Of a stretch of DNA of 45,243 nucleotides, positions 1 to 8,671 are shown one piece after another. Where the stretch lies: positions 76,155 through 121,397 of the forward strand of contig JACQXY010000010.1 in NCBI GenBank assembly GCA_016208485.1, written 5' to 3'. Each line of letters opens with the position of its first letter. Within the stretch, counting starts at the first letter, position 1. The stretch comes from Acidobacteriota bacterium (GTDB taxonomy: Bacteria > Actinomycetota > AC-67). The notes beneath the pieces are model-generated. The model ran no database searches, was not told where the DNA came from, and saw only the letters and a program-made list of their open reading frames with translations. Both the position numbers and the translations under genes were made by a program.

Positions 1-3000
1 CGCGCGGCGCCGCCGGAGCGGAGCGCGCAGGAGTGGCCGTCGCCCGCGGTGATGGCGACCGCGCCCGAGAGGCCGGTGACCTCGACGGGGGCGGTGCTGT
101 CCGTGGTCGTGCCGTCCCCGAGCTGACCGTAGGCGTTGTAGCCCCAGCAGCGCGCGGTGCCGCCGGAGAGGAGCGCGCAGGTGTGGTAGGCGCCCGCGGT
201 GATCGCGACCGCGCCCGAGAGGCCGGTGACCTCGACGGGGGCGGTGCTGTCCGTGGTCGTGCCGTCCCCGAGCTGACCGTAGGCGTTGTAGCCCCAGCAG
301 CGGACGGTGCCGTCCGCGGCCAGCGCGCAGGTGTGGTAGATGCCCGCCGCGACATCGGTTGCGATCCCCTCGCCCGCGGTGGTCACGACTGTCGGCGCGC
401 TCAGCCCGCGGTTGCCCGCCTCGTCGGCCGCCCGTACCAGGATCTCGTAGCGCGTCCGGGCGCTCAGGCCCCCCAGGCGCGCGATGCGCGCGCTCCCGTC
501 CCTCGTCGCCGCGACCGTGAACGAGGACGCGCACGCCCCGGCGGTCGCGCTCACGCAGATCTCATAGGTGAGGTCCGCACCCGGCGTGACCGCGTCGGTC
601 GCGCCCGGCCAGTTGACCATGGTCTCGCTTGCCCCGGTCCCGACCGCGCGCACGACGCCGCCGAAGGCGGGCGCCGTCGAGTCCTCCACGTAGGTGACGG
701 CGGGGGCGCATGAGGAAACGTTACCCGCCGCGTCGGTCATCCGCGCGCTGAACTGGGTCGTGGTGTCGTCCCCCACGGCGGCGGTCAGGCCGGAGGCGTA
801 GTCGAAGGCCGAGCCTTCCGCGACCGGCGAGCCGGTGCAGCCCGCGAACCGGTAGACGCGCACGGTCGACCCCGACTCCGCGGCGCCCAGCACGGAGGGG
901 ATGTTGTCGTTCGCCGGCGATGCGGGGCTCGTGGCGATCGTGGGCGCCGCCGCGGTCCAGTCCACGACCCAGGTGTGGGCATCCGGCGTGGGATCCTCGT
1001 TGCCGGCTGCGTCGCGGGCGCCCACCTGGAACGTGTGGGTCCCCTCCCCCAGGCCGGAGAACGTCTGGGGGCTGGTGCAGTCGGCGAAGGTCGCCCAGTC
1101 GAGGCCGCACTCGAGGATGGCGCCAGGCTCGGAGGAGAAGGAGAAGGTGTAGTCCCACGCGTTCGTCGGGCTCGGCGGCCCGGAGTCGATCCTCGCCACC
1201 GGCGCGGTGGTGTCGATCGTCCAGGAGTGTGACGCCTCCGGGCCGGTGTTCCCCGAGGCGTCGGCGGCGCGCGCGCGGAAGGTGTGCGGCCCGTCCATGA
1301 GGCCCGAGTAGGCCTTCGGACTGGTGCAGGTGGCGAACGCGCTGCCGTCGAGCGAGCACTGCGCGTCGAAGCCCGGCTCGGGGGTGAACTCGAAGGTCGC
1401 CGAGCTGGATGTCGTCGGGTTCGCGGGCGCCGAGGTGATCGTCACTTGTGGGCCGCTGGTGTCCACGCTCCAGGCGCGCGACGCGGCGGTCGCGTCGGTG
1501 TTCCCGGCGGCATCGGTCGCTCGCACCAGGAACGAGTGCGAGCCCTCCGCAAGGGCGTTGTAGGAGACGGGACTCGTGCAGGCGGCGTAGGCGCCGCCGT
1601 CGAGCGCGCAGGAGAACCTCGCCTCCTCCGTCGCCGTGAAGGCGAAGGTCGCCGACCCCGACGCCGCCACGGACGGTGGCCCCGAGGTGATCGAGGTGTC
1701 CGGCGGGGTCGTCTCCAGGATCCAGGTGTGCTCGACATACGCCCCGACGTTGCTCGCGGGGTCGATGGCTCGCACATAGAAGGTGTGCGTCCTCTCATCA
1801 AGGCCCGAGTAGCTCTTGGGACTCGTGCAAGCCGCGAAGCCCCCGGCGTCGAGGAAGCACTCGAGGATCGCGCCGGGCTCGCTTGAGAACATGAAGCTCG
1901 CGTTGGTGGAGTTTGTGGGCGAGGGGGGACCCGCGGTGATGGCCGCCGCCGGCGCCACCGTGTCCACCACCCAGCTCACCTCGGCCGGCGCGCCGGTGTT
2001 ACCGGCCTCATCGGTCGCGCGCACCCGGAACGTGTGGGAGCCATCCGCGAGGCCGGAGTAGCTCTTCGAGCCGGAACAGGCTGAGAACGCGCCGCCGTCG
2101 AGCGAGCACGCGGTGGTCGCCCCGGACTCGACCGTGAAGGTGAAGGTGGCGGAGGCCTGGTTGGTGGGGTTGGTGGGCGCCGAGGTGATCTCCACCTGCG
2201 GCCCGGAGGTGTCGATCGTCCAGGTGCGTTCCGCGTCAGAGGGATCGGTGTTGTCGGCCTCATCGGTCGCGCGCACCTTGAAGGTGTGGGCGCCCGGGTT
2301 GAGGTCCGCGTAGGAGCGGGGGCTCGTGCAGGCGCTGTAGGCCCCGGTGTCCAGCGCGCACTCGAAGCTCGAAGGCTCGGTCGCGTTGAAGGAGAAGCTC
2401 GCGGAGTCACTGGAGACGGTACCCGATGTCCCTCCGGTGACCGAGGTGTCCGGCGCGGCGGTGTCCACCGTCCACGCCCGCTCGGCCGCGGTGCCGGTGT
2501 TGCCCGCGGGATCGGTCGCGCGCACCCCGAACGTGTGCACGCTGTCCGCCAGGCCCGAGTAGGACTTGGGGCTCGCGCAGGACGCGAACGCCCCGCCGTC
2601 GAGCGCGCAGGCAAGGGACGCGCCCTCCTCGCTGGAGAACTCGAGGGTCGCCGCGGTCGCCTTTGTCGGGGAGGCCGGTCCCCCGGTGATCGACGCCGCC
2701 GGCGCCACCGTGTCCACGACCCAGGTGTGCTCGGCCGGTGCGCCGACGTTGCCGGCGGTGTCGGTCGCGTGCACCCGGAAGGCGTGGGCGCCGTCGGCGA
2801 GCCCCGAGTAGCTCTTGGGGCTCGTGCAGGAGGAGGATGCCGCTCCGTCGAGCGAGCACGAGAAGGCCGCTCCCGGATCCGACGTGAACGCGAACGTCGC
2901 CGAGCCCTGGTTGGTGGGGTTCGCGGGCGCGGAGGTGATGTTGACCGGCGCGCCGCTCATGTCCACGGTCCAGGTGCGCGTGGCGGCAGTGGCGTCGCGG

Positions 3001-4853
3001 TTGCCGGCCACGTCGGTGGCTCGGACGGCGAACGTGTGGGATCCCTCCGACAGGGTGGTGTAGGAGTCGGGGCTCGCGCAGGCCCGCCAGGCGCCCGAGT
3101 CCAGGGCGCATTGGAACGCGGCGTCCTCGTCGGCCGTGAACGAGAAGCTCGCCGCGTCGGAGCCGGTGACCCCGCTGGGCCCGGCGGTGATGGAGGTGTC
3201 GGGGGCGGTGAGGTCCACCGTCCAGGCCCAGGCGTCCGCCGCGCCGGTGTTGCCGGCGGGGTCGCGGGCGCGCACCCGGAGCGTGTGCGTCCCCTCCTCA
3301 AGGCCGGAGAGCGAATGCGGATCCGCGCACGGCCCCCAGGAGCCGGCGTCCAGCGCGCACTCGAAGGCCGCGGCCGGCTCGGAGGCGAAGTGGAAGGTCG
3401 CGTCGGTCGAGTTGGTCGGGCTGGACGGCCCCGAGGAGAGCGTCACCACCGGAGGCTGCGTGTCCACGGTCCAGGAGTGGGCGGAGGTTGGGCCGGTGTT
3501 GCCCGCCACATCGCGTCCGCGCACTTGGAAGGTGTGCGAGAGGTCGGAGAGGTCCGCGTAGGCCTTTGGGCTCGAGCACGGGGCGAAGGCCGCCCCGTCG
3601 AGCGAGCACGCGAAGGACGCTCCGGACTCGGAGGAGAACTCGAAGGTGGCCGTCTGGGCGTTGGTCGGGCTCGGGGGCGCCGCGGTGATGTCCACGCTCG
3701 GAGGCGTGGTGTCCACGACCCAGGTGTGCGAGGCGGGGGTCGCGTCCTCGTTCGCGGCCGCGTCGGTCGCGCGCGCCAGGAACGTGTGCGTGCCCTCGGG
3801 GAGCGCGGAGTAGGAGACCGGAGTGGCGCAGAAGCCGAAGGCTCCGCCGTCAAGGGAGCACGCGAAGGCCGCCGGCTCGCTCGCGTTCAGCGCGAAGGTC
3901 GCGGAGGAGGTCGCGACCAGAGCCGCGGGCGCCGAGGTGATCGTCGTGTCGGGCGCGGTCGAGTCTTCGACGTAGACCACCCGGGCAGAGCAGCCGGAGG
4001 CGTTCTCCGCCTGGTCCGTCGCCCGCACGGTGAAGGTCGTGGAGGAGTCGTCGGCCACGTGGACCGCGATCCCGTCGGCGAAGGCCGCCGCCGAGCCGGT
4101 CGCGAGCGCCGAGCCCGCGCACGCCGCCGCGCCGAAGATCGCGACCGAGGACCCCGGCTCCGCGGTGCCGCTGACAGCGGGGTCGTTGTCGTTGGCGGGG
4201 GAGGCGGGCGCGATCCCCCGGATGGCGGGGGCGGCCGGCGCCGCGATGTCCGCGAAGGTCGCGGTGACGGTTTGCGACCCCCAGAGGGTGACCGTGCAGG
4301 CGCCCGCGCCCTCGCAGGCCCCCGACCAGCCGGTGAACGAGGAGCCGGGGTCCGCCTGGGCGGCGAGCGCCACAGACTCCCCGCCCGGCTGAGACTCCAC
4401 GCAATCCCCCGGGCAGTCGATCCCGCCGCTCGAACTCGTGACCCGCCCGGTCCCTGTCCCGGCGACGACCACGGTGAGGGGGAACCGACCGACGAAGATG
4501 TTGAGCCACTCGCTCCGGGACTCCAGAGCCGGAGCGCCGGCGTAGACGACGGCGCGCACGGTGTGGTTGCCCGCCGCCAGGGACACCGTGGCGGAGAAGT
4601 TCCCCGCCGGATCCGTGGTCACGTGGGCCACCGGGAACGAGCCGTCTTGCACCTGGACGGCCTGGGCCGGGGCGCCCAGGCCCTCGATCCTCACCGAGCC
4701 CGTCAGCGCGATCGGCGCGAAGGCGTCCGCGCCCTGCGGCCCCACAAGGGTCACTTCGAGCGACCCCTCCTGGGCCTGAGCGGGTGCCCGAACCCCGAGC
4801 ACCGCGGCAGCCGACAGCGTGAGAACCGTGAACGCGCTCGCCGTTCGCCTCAT
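1..4853 (-). CDS. Giant secreted Ig-like repeat / RCC1 repeat protein (3' end outside window)
   Basis: The frame is open from an ATG at 4853 to the window edge: 1617 codons with no stop. AGGGGAGG lies 6 nt upstream of the ATG. A signal peptide ([18 protein letters not shown]...) ends near AQA-QE at residue 29. Domains follow in order: a beta-sandwich (about 30-115); an InlB-B-like repeat with paired Cys (CPGDC, 120-200); an Ig-like unit beginning [20 protein letters not shown]; 12 Ig-like repeats of about 83 residues (about 300-1300), each with a F-x-C-SLD-GG-F-x-x-C core and ending HTFxVRATDxAGN; another SPANDN-type unit; an FN3-like domain ending in [20 protein letters not shown] residues (about 1395-1495); then RCC1 repeats (HTCAL...[15 protein letters not shown]). 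The regular Cys pairs suggest one disulfide per Ig repeat outside the cell. An adhesin or surface-display role is inferred from architecture only. No anchor is visible because the C-terminus is missing. Confidence 0.85.
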   Translation of the reverse strand, partial: MRRTASAFTVLTLSAAAVLGVRAPAQAQEGSLEVTLVGPQGADAFAPIALTGSVRIEGLGAPAQAVQVQDGSFPVAHVTTDPAGNFSATVSLAAGNHTVRAVVYAGAPALESRSEWLNIFVGRFPLTVVVAGTGTGRVTSSSGGIDCPGDCVESQPGGESVALAAQADPGSSFTGWSGACEGAGACTVTLWGSQTVTATFADIAAPAAPAIRGIAPASPANDNDPAVSGTAEPGSSVAIFGAAACAGSALATGSAAAFADGIAVHVADDSSTTFTVRATDQAENASGCSARVVYVEDSTAPDTTITSAPAALVATSSATFALNASEPAAFACSLDGGAFGFCATPVSYSALPEGTHTFLARATDAAANEDATPASHTWVVDTTPPSVDITAAPPSPTNAQTATFEFSSESGASFACSLDGAAFAPCSSPKAYADLSDLSHTFQVRGRDVAGNTGPTSAHSWTVDTQPPVVTLSSGPSSPTNSTDATFHFASEPAAAFECALDAGSWGPCADPHSLSGLEEGTHTLRVRARDPAGNTGAADAWAWTVDLTAPDTSITAGPSGVTGSDAASFSFTADEDAAFQCALDSGAWRACASPDSYTTLSEGSHTFAVRATDVAGNRDATAATRTWTVDMSGAPVNITSAPANPTNQGSATFAFTSDPGAAFSCSLDGAASSSCTSPKSYSGLADGAHAFRVHATDTAGNVGAPAEHTWVVDTVAPAASITGGPASPTKATAATLEFSSEEGASLACALDGGAFASCASPKSYSGLADSVHTFGVRATDPAGNTGTAAERAWTVDTAAPDTSVTGGTSGTVSSDSASFSFNATEPSSFECALDTGAYSACTSPRSYADLNPGAHTFKVRATDEADNTDPSDAERTWTIDTSGPQVEITSAPTNPTNQASATFTFTVESGATTACSLDGGAFSACSGSKSYSGLADGSHTFRVRATDEAGNTGAPAEVSWVVDTVAPAAAITAGPPSPTNSTNASFMFSSEPGAILECFLDAGGFAACTSPKSYSGLDERTHTFYVRAIDPASNVGAYVEHTWILETTPPDTSITSGPPSVAASGSATFAFTATEEARFSCALDGGAYAACTSPVSYNALAEGSHSFLVRATDAAGNTDATAASRAWSVDTSGPQVTITSAPANPTTSSSATFEFTPEPGFDAQCSLDGSAFATCTSPKAYSGLMDGPHTFRARAADASGNTGPEASHSWTIDTTAPVARIDSGPPSPTNAWDYTFSFSSEPGAILECGLDWATFADCTSPQTFSGLGEGTHTFQVGARDAAGNEDPTPDAHTWVVDWTAAAPTIATSPASPANDNIPSVLGAAESGSTVRVYRFAGCTGSPVAEGSAFDYASGLTAAVGDDTTTQFSARMTDAAGNVSSCAPAVTYVEDSTAPAFGGVVRAVGTGASETMVNWPGATDAVTPGADLTYEICVSATAGACASSFTVAATRDGSARIARLGGLSARTRYEILVRAADEAGNRGLSAPTVVTTAGEGIATDVAAGIYHTCALAADGTVRCWGYNAYGQLGDGTTTDSTAPVEVTGLSGAVAITAGAYHTCALLSGGTARCWGYNAYGQLGDGTTTDSTAPVEVTGLSGAVAITAGDGHSCALRSGGAA
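25..330 (-). repeat. RCC1 coding repeat, 150-bp period, near-identical copies
   Basis: The block starting GCGCCCGAGAGGCCGGTGAC at 61 recurs at 211 with almost no change, an exact 150-bp offset. Each unit encodes one 50-residue RCC1 blade ([33 protein letters not shown]). The near-identity at DNA level points to recent duplication or homogenisation. It is also a place where a short-read assembly could collapse. Confidence 0.8.
955..3965 (-). repeat. Twelve Ig-like coding repeats (~249 bp) in a three-unit higher-order pattern
   Basis: Twelve consecutive units of about 249 bp encode the Ig-like domains of the giant protein. Their opening motifs cycle with period three: [15 protein letters not shown], then [14 protein letters not shown], then ITxGPxSPTN-type, repeated four times. 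Matching units one cycle apart (about 750 bp) also share DNA: GCCGGCGCCACCGTGTCCAC occurs in the units near 2700 and 1950. The array therefore seems to have grown by copying triplets, not single units. Confidence 0.7.
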
Positions 4854-4963
4854 GGCTGGCCTCCCCTGGTCCGAGAGATGCATCCCGCGTGTGGCTCCTG
4901 ACTCGAACGACAGGTGGATGTACGCCACCTGCCGGCCCGCCGATCTTGGCCGGCCACCGGATA

Positions 4964-5006
4964 GGCGCTACGCGCCGCGTAGCGTCGCTACGCGCGGCGT
5001 AGCGCC
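4964..5006. promoter_or_regulatory. 43-bp near-perfect palindrome (copy 1)
   Basis: Four 8-mers alternate in orientation (CGCTACGC / GCGTAGCG), giving a 43-bp imperfect palindrome with mismatches only near the centre and at positions 11-12 of each arm. It lies 35 bp before the start of the decayed DUF3237-like gene and is repeated at 8146-8188. CCACCGG-like boxes flank it. It could be an operator for several dimers or a cruciform. It does not look like a terminator because no T-run follows. Confidence 0.6.
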
Positions 5007-5041
5007 CACCGGTCGGGAGCATGGATGGGGAGAGGGGCGCG

Positions 5042-5311
5042 ATGCGGCTCGAGCGCCTGCTCCGCTGGTCCAACCGCCCCCACCGCCGCGCCGACTGTGT
5101 GTGGGTGGCGGACATGCGCGGCTTCATCGAGACCAGCGACGGCGCGCGGATCCTCGTCGAGATGGGCGGCAGGAGCCTGCCGGAGGAAGCCCCGGGAGGC
5201 TGCGCGACCTCGTGTGCTGGCTCTCGGCGCAGACCGACGACGAGCATGACGCTGCGCGCCTGGGCGTGCGTGAGCGAACTCCCGCCCGGCGACGGGCCCG
5301 GTGAGAGCTGA
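5042..5311 (+). pseudogene. Decayed DUF3237-like gene (internally deleted copy of 8222-8671)
   Basis: Residues MRLE, then LLRWSN-PHRRAD-VWVADMRGFIET-DGARILVEMGGRSLPEEAPG, match the intact copy. A 114-bp stretch between two CTCGAG hexamers (8228-8233 and 8342-8347 in the intact copy) is missing. A base is then lost in the C-run near 5193, shifting the frame, and a second deletion of about 70 bp removes the segment encoding the DRYRWLNDLVGV motif. The original frame returns for the last residues (MTLRAWACVSELPPGDGPGES). An ORF of 89 codons remains, but the core of the fold is lost. Function is therefore unlikely. Confidence 0.75.
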
Positions 5312-5447
5312 GGGCGGCGTGAAGCCCAGGAGAGAGGGTCGGCCTCCAGCGCGAGGCCCGCTACGACCGCAGACGCGTTTGTGCTGGTCACAGGGCTGCA
5401 GGGCGTTCACTGCCCCGGCCGCGGCGCGAGGGAAGCAGCCTCGGGGG

Positions 5448-5453
5448 TATCCT
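5448..5453 (+). promoter_or_regulatory. -10 box TATCCT for the LexA-like gene
   Basis: TATCCT (TANNNT) ends 8 nt before the GTG at 5462, and no Shine-Dalgarno sits at useful spacing. This fits a leaderless transcript, as at 7947, 17035, 41355 and 42469. No clear -35 was found. Confidence 0.35.
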
Positions 5454-5461
5454 CTGGCCCG

Positions 5462-5926
5462 GTGAGCGAGTGGAGTCCCATAGATCTCGAGGTGCTTTCG
5501 CGAAAGCTCTCCGGGAAACGCGTCCGGGAACTCGAGTTGCCCGAGGGCGCCAGGCTTCAGGTTCGATTCGACGACGGCTCGGCGCTCCAGGTCACGCTTC
5601 GATCCGGGCGTGAATCGATTCACCTGGTGGAGAGCACCTCGCTCGGTTCGTGTCCTGATGCCGTACGGCCGACCGCACGCCAAGCCGAGTATCTCGGTTT
5701 CATCCGGAAGTACATGCAGCGGTTCGGCCGATCCCCCGCCGAGTCCGACATTCAACGGCACTTCCTGGTGTCGGCGCCGTCGGTGAACCAGATGGTTCAG
5801 ATGCTGGAACGGCAAGGCTTCATCGAACGCGAGCGCGGAGTGCCACGGTCGATCCGGCTGGTTGAACCCGCCCTCTGCAGCCGCTGTGACGAGCGCCACC
5901 ATTCCCGACATCCGCCCGCAAGGTGA
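5462..5926 (+). CDS. LexA-type winged-HTH protein without peptidase domain
   Basis: The product is 154 aa from GTG 5462. An upstream in-frame ATG at 5381 would add 27 residues without recognisable structure. The N-terminal 55 residues form a small beta-rich segment (RVRELELPEGARLQVRFDDG) of unknown role. Residues about 70-140 match the LexA DNA-binding domain: RPTARQAEYLGFIRKYMQRF, SPAESDIQRHF, SAPSVNQMVQMLERQGFIER. The LexA peptidase half, with its Ser/Lys pair and Ala-Gly cleavage site, is absent, so RecA-triggered self-cleavage is not expected. It lies near the AbiE pair inside the segment bracketed by the DUF3237 repeats. It is probably a local repressor or activator whose targets cannot be read from the sequence. 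Confidence 0.75.
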   Translation: MSEWSPIDLEVLSRKLSGKRVRELELPEGARLQVRFDDGSALQVTLRSGRESIHLVESTSLGSCPDAVRPTARQAEYLGFIRKYMQRFGRSPAESDIQRHFLVSAPSVNQMVQMLERQGFIERERGVPRSIRLVEPALCSRCDERHHSRHPPAR

Positions 5927-6297
5927 CGGTCAGGATCCGAGGCGTGACTGCCACGAGCGAGGATCGAACCCCGTTCTCATGCGACTCGGATCTCAACGCC
6001 GCGATCCTGTTGTTCCTGTTCTTCTTCATCATCGCCATCGTGGGCATGCCACTGCCGCTCCCGCCGCTGCTCCTCGTGTTCATCATCGTGCTGCTGCCCG
6101 TCTGCGCGTTCCCACCAGGCGTTCCCCCTGCGCACGTCAGGATAGGAATCCTCCGGCTGCCACCGCAGCCTCGACTTCGCGGCGATCGCGCGGATCACAA
6201 GCCGCCCATCGACGCTCATCCTCACCGAACTCGGCGAGGAATCCGAACCGCTCTCGAACCCGGCGCTCCCATCCCACGAGGTCGACGGACCGCGTGA
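5923..6297 (+). CDS. Possible small two-helix membrane protein (weak)
   Basis: A GTG at 5923 overlaps the stop of the LexA-like gene as GTGA. Residues about 27-65 form two strongly hydrophobic stretches (AILLFLFFFIIAIVG, then LLLVFIIVLLPVCAF) split by MPLPLPP. Third codon positions in this stretch are almost all G or C, as expected of real coding DNA here. The last third runs antisense into the AbiEii gene and reads as low-complexity Arg/Pro, so either the gene ends in sequence it does not need or the frame is accidental. I recognise no family. Confidence 0.22.
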   Translation: MTVRIRGVTATSEDRTPFSCDSDLNAAILLFLFFFIIAIVGMPLPLPPLLLVFIIVLLPVCAFPPGVPPAHVRIGILRLPPQPRLRGDRADHKPPIDAHPHRTRRGIRTALEPGAPIPRGRRTA

Positions 6298-7030
6298 GCT
6301 TCCCGACCGACTCCGGAGCGAAGTCCCGCGACCTTCGTGGCTCCAGGACATCCTCAGGAGTCAACGGCCCGCTTCCCCGGTCATCATCGTTCACGTCCTG
6401 CCAGACCTTGAGGACCCACAGGCGCCGGACCAGCCGCTCGTCGATCGATCGTCCGGCGAGCTGGGCGAGGTCGTACACGTCACGCCCGAGCGCCGTGCGT
6501 CGATACCGGGCCAGTTTCTCGGCGCACGCCTCGGACTCGTTGACCACCGGCAACGTCGGCAACTGGATCACATAGCCGCGATGTACCGGAAGCATGACGA
6601 ACGGCAGAACCTCGGGCGACAGGACCAGCGGTCGCCGGGCGAACTCGATCGATGCCCCGACGTTCGGCCGGCCCAGATCCGCGTGCTCGACCGTCAGGCT
6701 CCAATGCCGGCCGTCGCCCCGGGTGGACTCGAGCCGATAGCGGAAGCCCGAAACCGAGGCGCCGTCTATCGCCTCGCACGCCGCGAGCACCTTGTCGTCC
6801 AAAGGAGCGCAGAAGTCGAGATCGGTTGAGAACCGTCCGGCGCCGCCGAGGCGGCACTTGCGCAGGCTCGTCCCACCCTTGAACACGAGGGCCTCGCCAT
6901 CGAAGAGACGGAGCTCGGCGAGCAGCCAGAGCAGATGGTCTTGGGCAACGTCGAGCAGCGCCGCGTCGTAGGTGTCGGCACGCCCAGCACCATGGAGGCC
7001 GACCAGCGCCCGTGTCAGCGCAACAGCCAC
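6137..7030 (-). CDS. abiEii: AbiEii-type nucleotidyltransferase toxin (type IV TA)
   Basis: The product is 297 aa from GTG 7030, one base after the antitoxin stop, so the pair is co-translated. The family signature is visible: FKGGTSLRKCRLGGAGRFSTD followed at once by LDF, i.e. the GG-T/S motif and the Asp-x-Asp metal site of DNA polymerase beta-like nucleotidyltransferases. Further on come a motif like SEACAEKLARYRRT and RDVYDLAQLAG, which match the conserved E-x2-A-EK and RD-yDl stretch of AbiEii/MenT proteins. Known members modify tRNA or bind GTP and arrest growth, some giving phage defence. The length is normal for the family and no key residue is missing, so the toxin is probably active. 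Confidence 0.85.
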   Translation of the reverse strand: MAVALTRALVGLHGAGRADTYDAALLDVAQDHLLWLLAELRLFDGEALVFKGGTSLRKCRLGGAGRFSTDLDFCAPLDDKVLAACEAIDGASVSGFRYRLESTRGDGRHWSLTVEHADLGRPNVGASIEFARRPLVLSPEVLPFVMLPVHRGYVIQLPTLPVVNESEACAEKLARYRRTALGRDVYDLAQLAGRSIDERLVRRLWVLKVWQDVNDDDRGSGPLTPEDVLEPRRSRDFAPESVGKLTRSVDLVGWERRVRERFGFLAEFGEDERRWAACDPRDRREVEAAVAAGGFLS

Positions 7031-7031
7031 G

Positions 7032-7940
7032 TCAGGCCTTGCCGAGCGCGCTCTGGAGCGGGGCGATGAGCCGATCGACGACGCGGAACTCGCGGACCCA
7101 TACAGCATCCGGGCCTTTGCCGAGCTGCACCGTGGGCAGGGCGGCCCTCGGTCGCCGTTCGAGCATGGTCCTGCCCTCGTCGGTTCGGTGCCCGGAGTGG
7201 AGCAGGTACGCAGCCCTCTGCCACGCCGAGGCCGACTGCCCCTCGAGCAGGTCCTCCAACCGACGAACACTGGTATCTGCGGCGACGTCGTCGAGGTGCG
7301 GAACGAGATCCGCCCACGCCCGGAAAGAGGCAGGCCGCACGGACAGCTGCACGATCAGCGCCTCGGGGCCGAACGCGGGCAGACCGCCTGCCCAGGCGGT
7401 GAGATCGAGTCGGCGCCTGCTCAGCAGACTCGGCGTCGGTCCGAGACGGACAGCATCCTTCGTGCGCCACCCGAGCTTCACCACCGAGACGTGCGGCCGC
7501 AGTCCGAAGGGTAACCTCGCTTCGGTCGGCAGCCAGAGCGCCACCGGACCGTCGAAGGCCCGGTCCAGGTACCCGAGGTGCCACGCTGCGGCCTCGCCGG
7601 CCAGAGCGAACGCGGCCTCGGGGTCGCGGGCCTTCCAGGCCCGCAGGTCGATGTAGCGGTCGATGATCTCCTCCTCGCCGGGAGGGAGATATGCCCAGGT
7701 TCCTTTGAGATGGAGGGGCGCCAGCCAGCCGAGCCGGCTCAGCTCGTCGATCGTTCGGTCAACCTCCCGCTGCGACTTCACCTCGACGAGGTAGGTCGCA
7801 AGGGTGTCGCGCGTGACGATGGAAGGTCTGTCCCGGGCGAGGCGTGCCAGCAGGGACGAGGCCCAGCCGGGGATCCTCCGGTTGGGGTTCCGTCCCCGCC
7901 CTCGACCGCGTGCGCGACGGTCATCGGTAGTTAGGTCCAT
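7032..7940 (-). CDS. abiEi: AbiEi-type antitoxin / transcriptional regulator (type IV TA)
   Basis: The product is 302 aa with an Arg-rich N-terminal tail (RRARGRGRGRNPNRR). A winged-helix segment follows (about 25-95): PSIVTRDTLATYLVEVKSQR, VDRTIDELSRLGWLAPLHLK, GTWAYLPPG. The C-terminal domain (about 110-300) corresponds to the AbiEi antitoxin half. The next gene is its toxin. Family members bind inverted repeats in their own promoter and repress the operon. An imperfect inverted repeat surrounding a -10 box lies just before this start (7942-7974). The ATG at 7940 has no Shine-Dalgarno, consistent with a leaderless mRNA. Confidence 0.78.
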   Translation of the reverse strand: MDLTTDDRRARGRGRGRNPNRRIPGWASSLLARLARDRPSIVTRDTLATYLVEVKSQREVDRTIDELSRLGWLAPLHLKGTWAYLPPGEEEIIDRYIDLRAWKARDPEAAFALAGEAAAWHLGYLDRAFDGPVALWLPTEARLPFGLRPHVSVVKLGWRTKDAVRLGPTPSLLSRRRLDLTAWAGGLPAFGPEALIVQLSVRPASFRAWADLVPHLDDVAADTSVRRLEDLLEGQSASAWQRAAYLLHSGHRTDEGRTMLERRPRAALPTVQLGKGPDAVWVREFRVVDRLIAPLQSALGKA

Positions 7941-7941
7941 G

Positions 7942-7974
7942 CCTGGATTCTAACACTCACGGCAGGATTCCAGG
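7942..7974 (-). promoter_or_regulatory. abiE promoter -10 with flanking inverted repeat
   Basis: Read on the minus strand, TAGAAT (7952-7947) is followed by 6 nt and the ATG, a leaderless layout. CCTGGATTC (7942-7950) and GGATTCCAGG (7965-7974) form an imperfect inverted repeat around this region. This is a plausible autoregulatory AbiEi site. No convincing -35 is seen. Confidence 0.45.
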
Positions 7975-8042
7975 TCTGAAGCTAACCGCTTGCTTCACTC
8001 CGCACCTGGAGTTCTGCTGCCTCAGACCCGACTTCGGGCCTG

Positions 8043-8105
8043 TCCTACACGGACTCGGGGCTCGCGCCGGGCACCCGCTACTACTACGAGATCGCGGCCT
8101 TCTGG
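8043..8105 (+). pseudogene. Fragment of an FN3 domain coding sequence
   Basis: The 21 codons read SYTDSGLAPGTRYYYEIAAF plus W. This is the end strand of an FN3 domain like those of the Kelch/FN3 gene (YTDSGLTPGTRYYYRVAAV near 10795). No start, upstream domain or in-frame continuation exists. The fragment stops exactly where the DUF3237 repeat unit begins (8106), marking a recombination breakpoint. Confidence 0.6.
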
Positions 8106-8145
8106 CCACCTGCCGGCCCGCCGATCTTGGCCGGCCACCGGATAG

Positions 8146-8188
8146 GCGCTACGCGCCGCGTAGCGTCGCTACGCTCGGCGTAGCGCCC
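8146..8188. promoter_or_regulatory. 43-bp near-perfect palindrome (copy 2)
   Basis: Same element as 4964-5006 with one substitution (GCTCGGCG instead of GCGCGGCG). It lies 33 bp before the start of the intact DUF3237-like gene. Its survival beside the decayed gene copy may reflect short divergence time, or a function of its own. Confidence 0.6.
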
Positions 8189-8221
8189 ACCGGTCAGGAG
8201 CATGGATGGGAGAGGGGCGCG

Positions 8222-8671
8222 ATGCGGCTCGAGCATCTGTTCGACGGGGAGGCCTGGTACGCCGAGGAGGGGGCGTGGGTGTACCGGCAGCCCGAGGCCG
8301 CAGGCTACGCGGGCGGGGAAGGCAAGCTCTGGGGGGAGCGCCTCGAGGGCCTGCTCCGCTGGTCCAACAGCCCCCACCGCCGCGCCGACGGCGTGTGGGT
8401 GGCGGACATGCGCGGCTTCATCGAGACCGGCGACGGCGCGCGGATCCTCGTCGAGATGGGCGGCAGGAGCCTGCCCGAGGAGGCCCCCGGGCTGCGGCGC
8501 GACCTCGTCTGCTGGCTGTCCGCGCAAACGGACGACGATCGCTACCGGTGGCTGAACGACCTCGTCGGGGTGGTTGAGGCCCGAGTCGACCCGCGGACCA
8601 CGTGGATGACGCTTCGCGCCTGGGCCTGCATGAACGAACTCCCGCCCGGCGACGGGCCCGGTGAGAGCTGA
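8222..8671 (+). CDS. DUF3237-like small protein
   Basis: The product is 149 aa from ATG 8222, with AGGGG 4 nt upstream. The motifs DMRGFIETGDGARILVEMGG and later DDDRYRWLNDLVGVVEARVD fit the DUF3237 pattern: a beta-barrel whose strands carry G-x-I-x-T-x-DGA and R-Y-x-WLN. No catalytic residue set is established for the family. There is no signal peptide, so it is cytoplasmic. It stands alone between the AbiE segment and the Kelch gene and has a decayed twin at 5042-5311. An ATG at 8202 is out of frame. The family assignment is from memory of the motif and is moderately secure. Confidence 0.65.
   Translation: MRLEHLFDGEAWYAEEGAWVYRQPEAAGYAGGEGKLWGERLEGLLRWSNSPHRRADGVWVADMRGFIETGDGARILVEMGGRSLPEEAPGLRRDLVCWLSAQTDDDRYRWLNDLVGVVEARVDPRTTWMTLRAWACMNELPPGDGPGES

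Larger units (their letters stand above)
4924..5313 (+). repeat. Direct repeat copy 1 (decayed) of the 8106-8673 unit
   Basis: From GCCACCTGCCGGCCCGCCGA at 4924 to GGTGAGAGCTGAGGG at 5313 the sequence matches 8106-8673. The differences are two internal deletions and scattered substitutions. The two copies stand in the same orientation and bracket about 2.8 kb (5314-8105) that holds the LexA-like gene and the AbiE pair. Neither copy looks like an insertion sequence: there is no transposase and there are no terminal inverted repeats. Simple segmental duplication followed by decay of copy 1 is the plainest reading. Confidence 0.8.

Noticed and set aside
955..3965. CRISPR-like regular repetition
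   Set aside because: The repeats are about 249 bp, all coding and in frame, and have no unique spacers.
2286..4901. 871-codon plus-strand open frame (Arg/Gly-rich)
   Set aside because: It is antisense to the Ig-repeat protein. The translation is low-complexity RGVGRARR with no domain, an effect of high GC and a repetitive opposite strand.
5957..5975. Possible tRNA T-arm (GGATCGAACCCC)
   Set aside because: The reverse complement resembles GGTTCGATCC, but the five-base stem does not pair and no acceptor or anticodon arm is found nearby.
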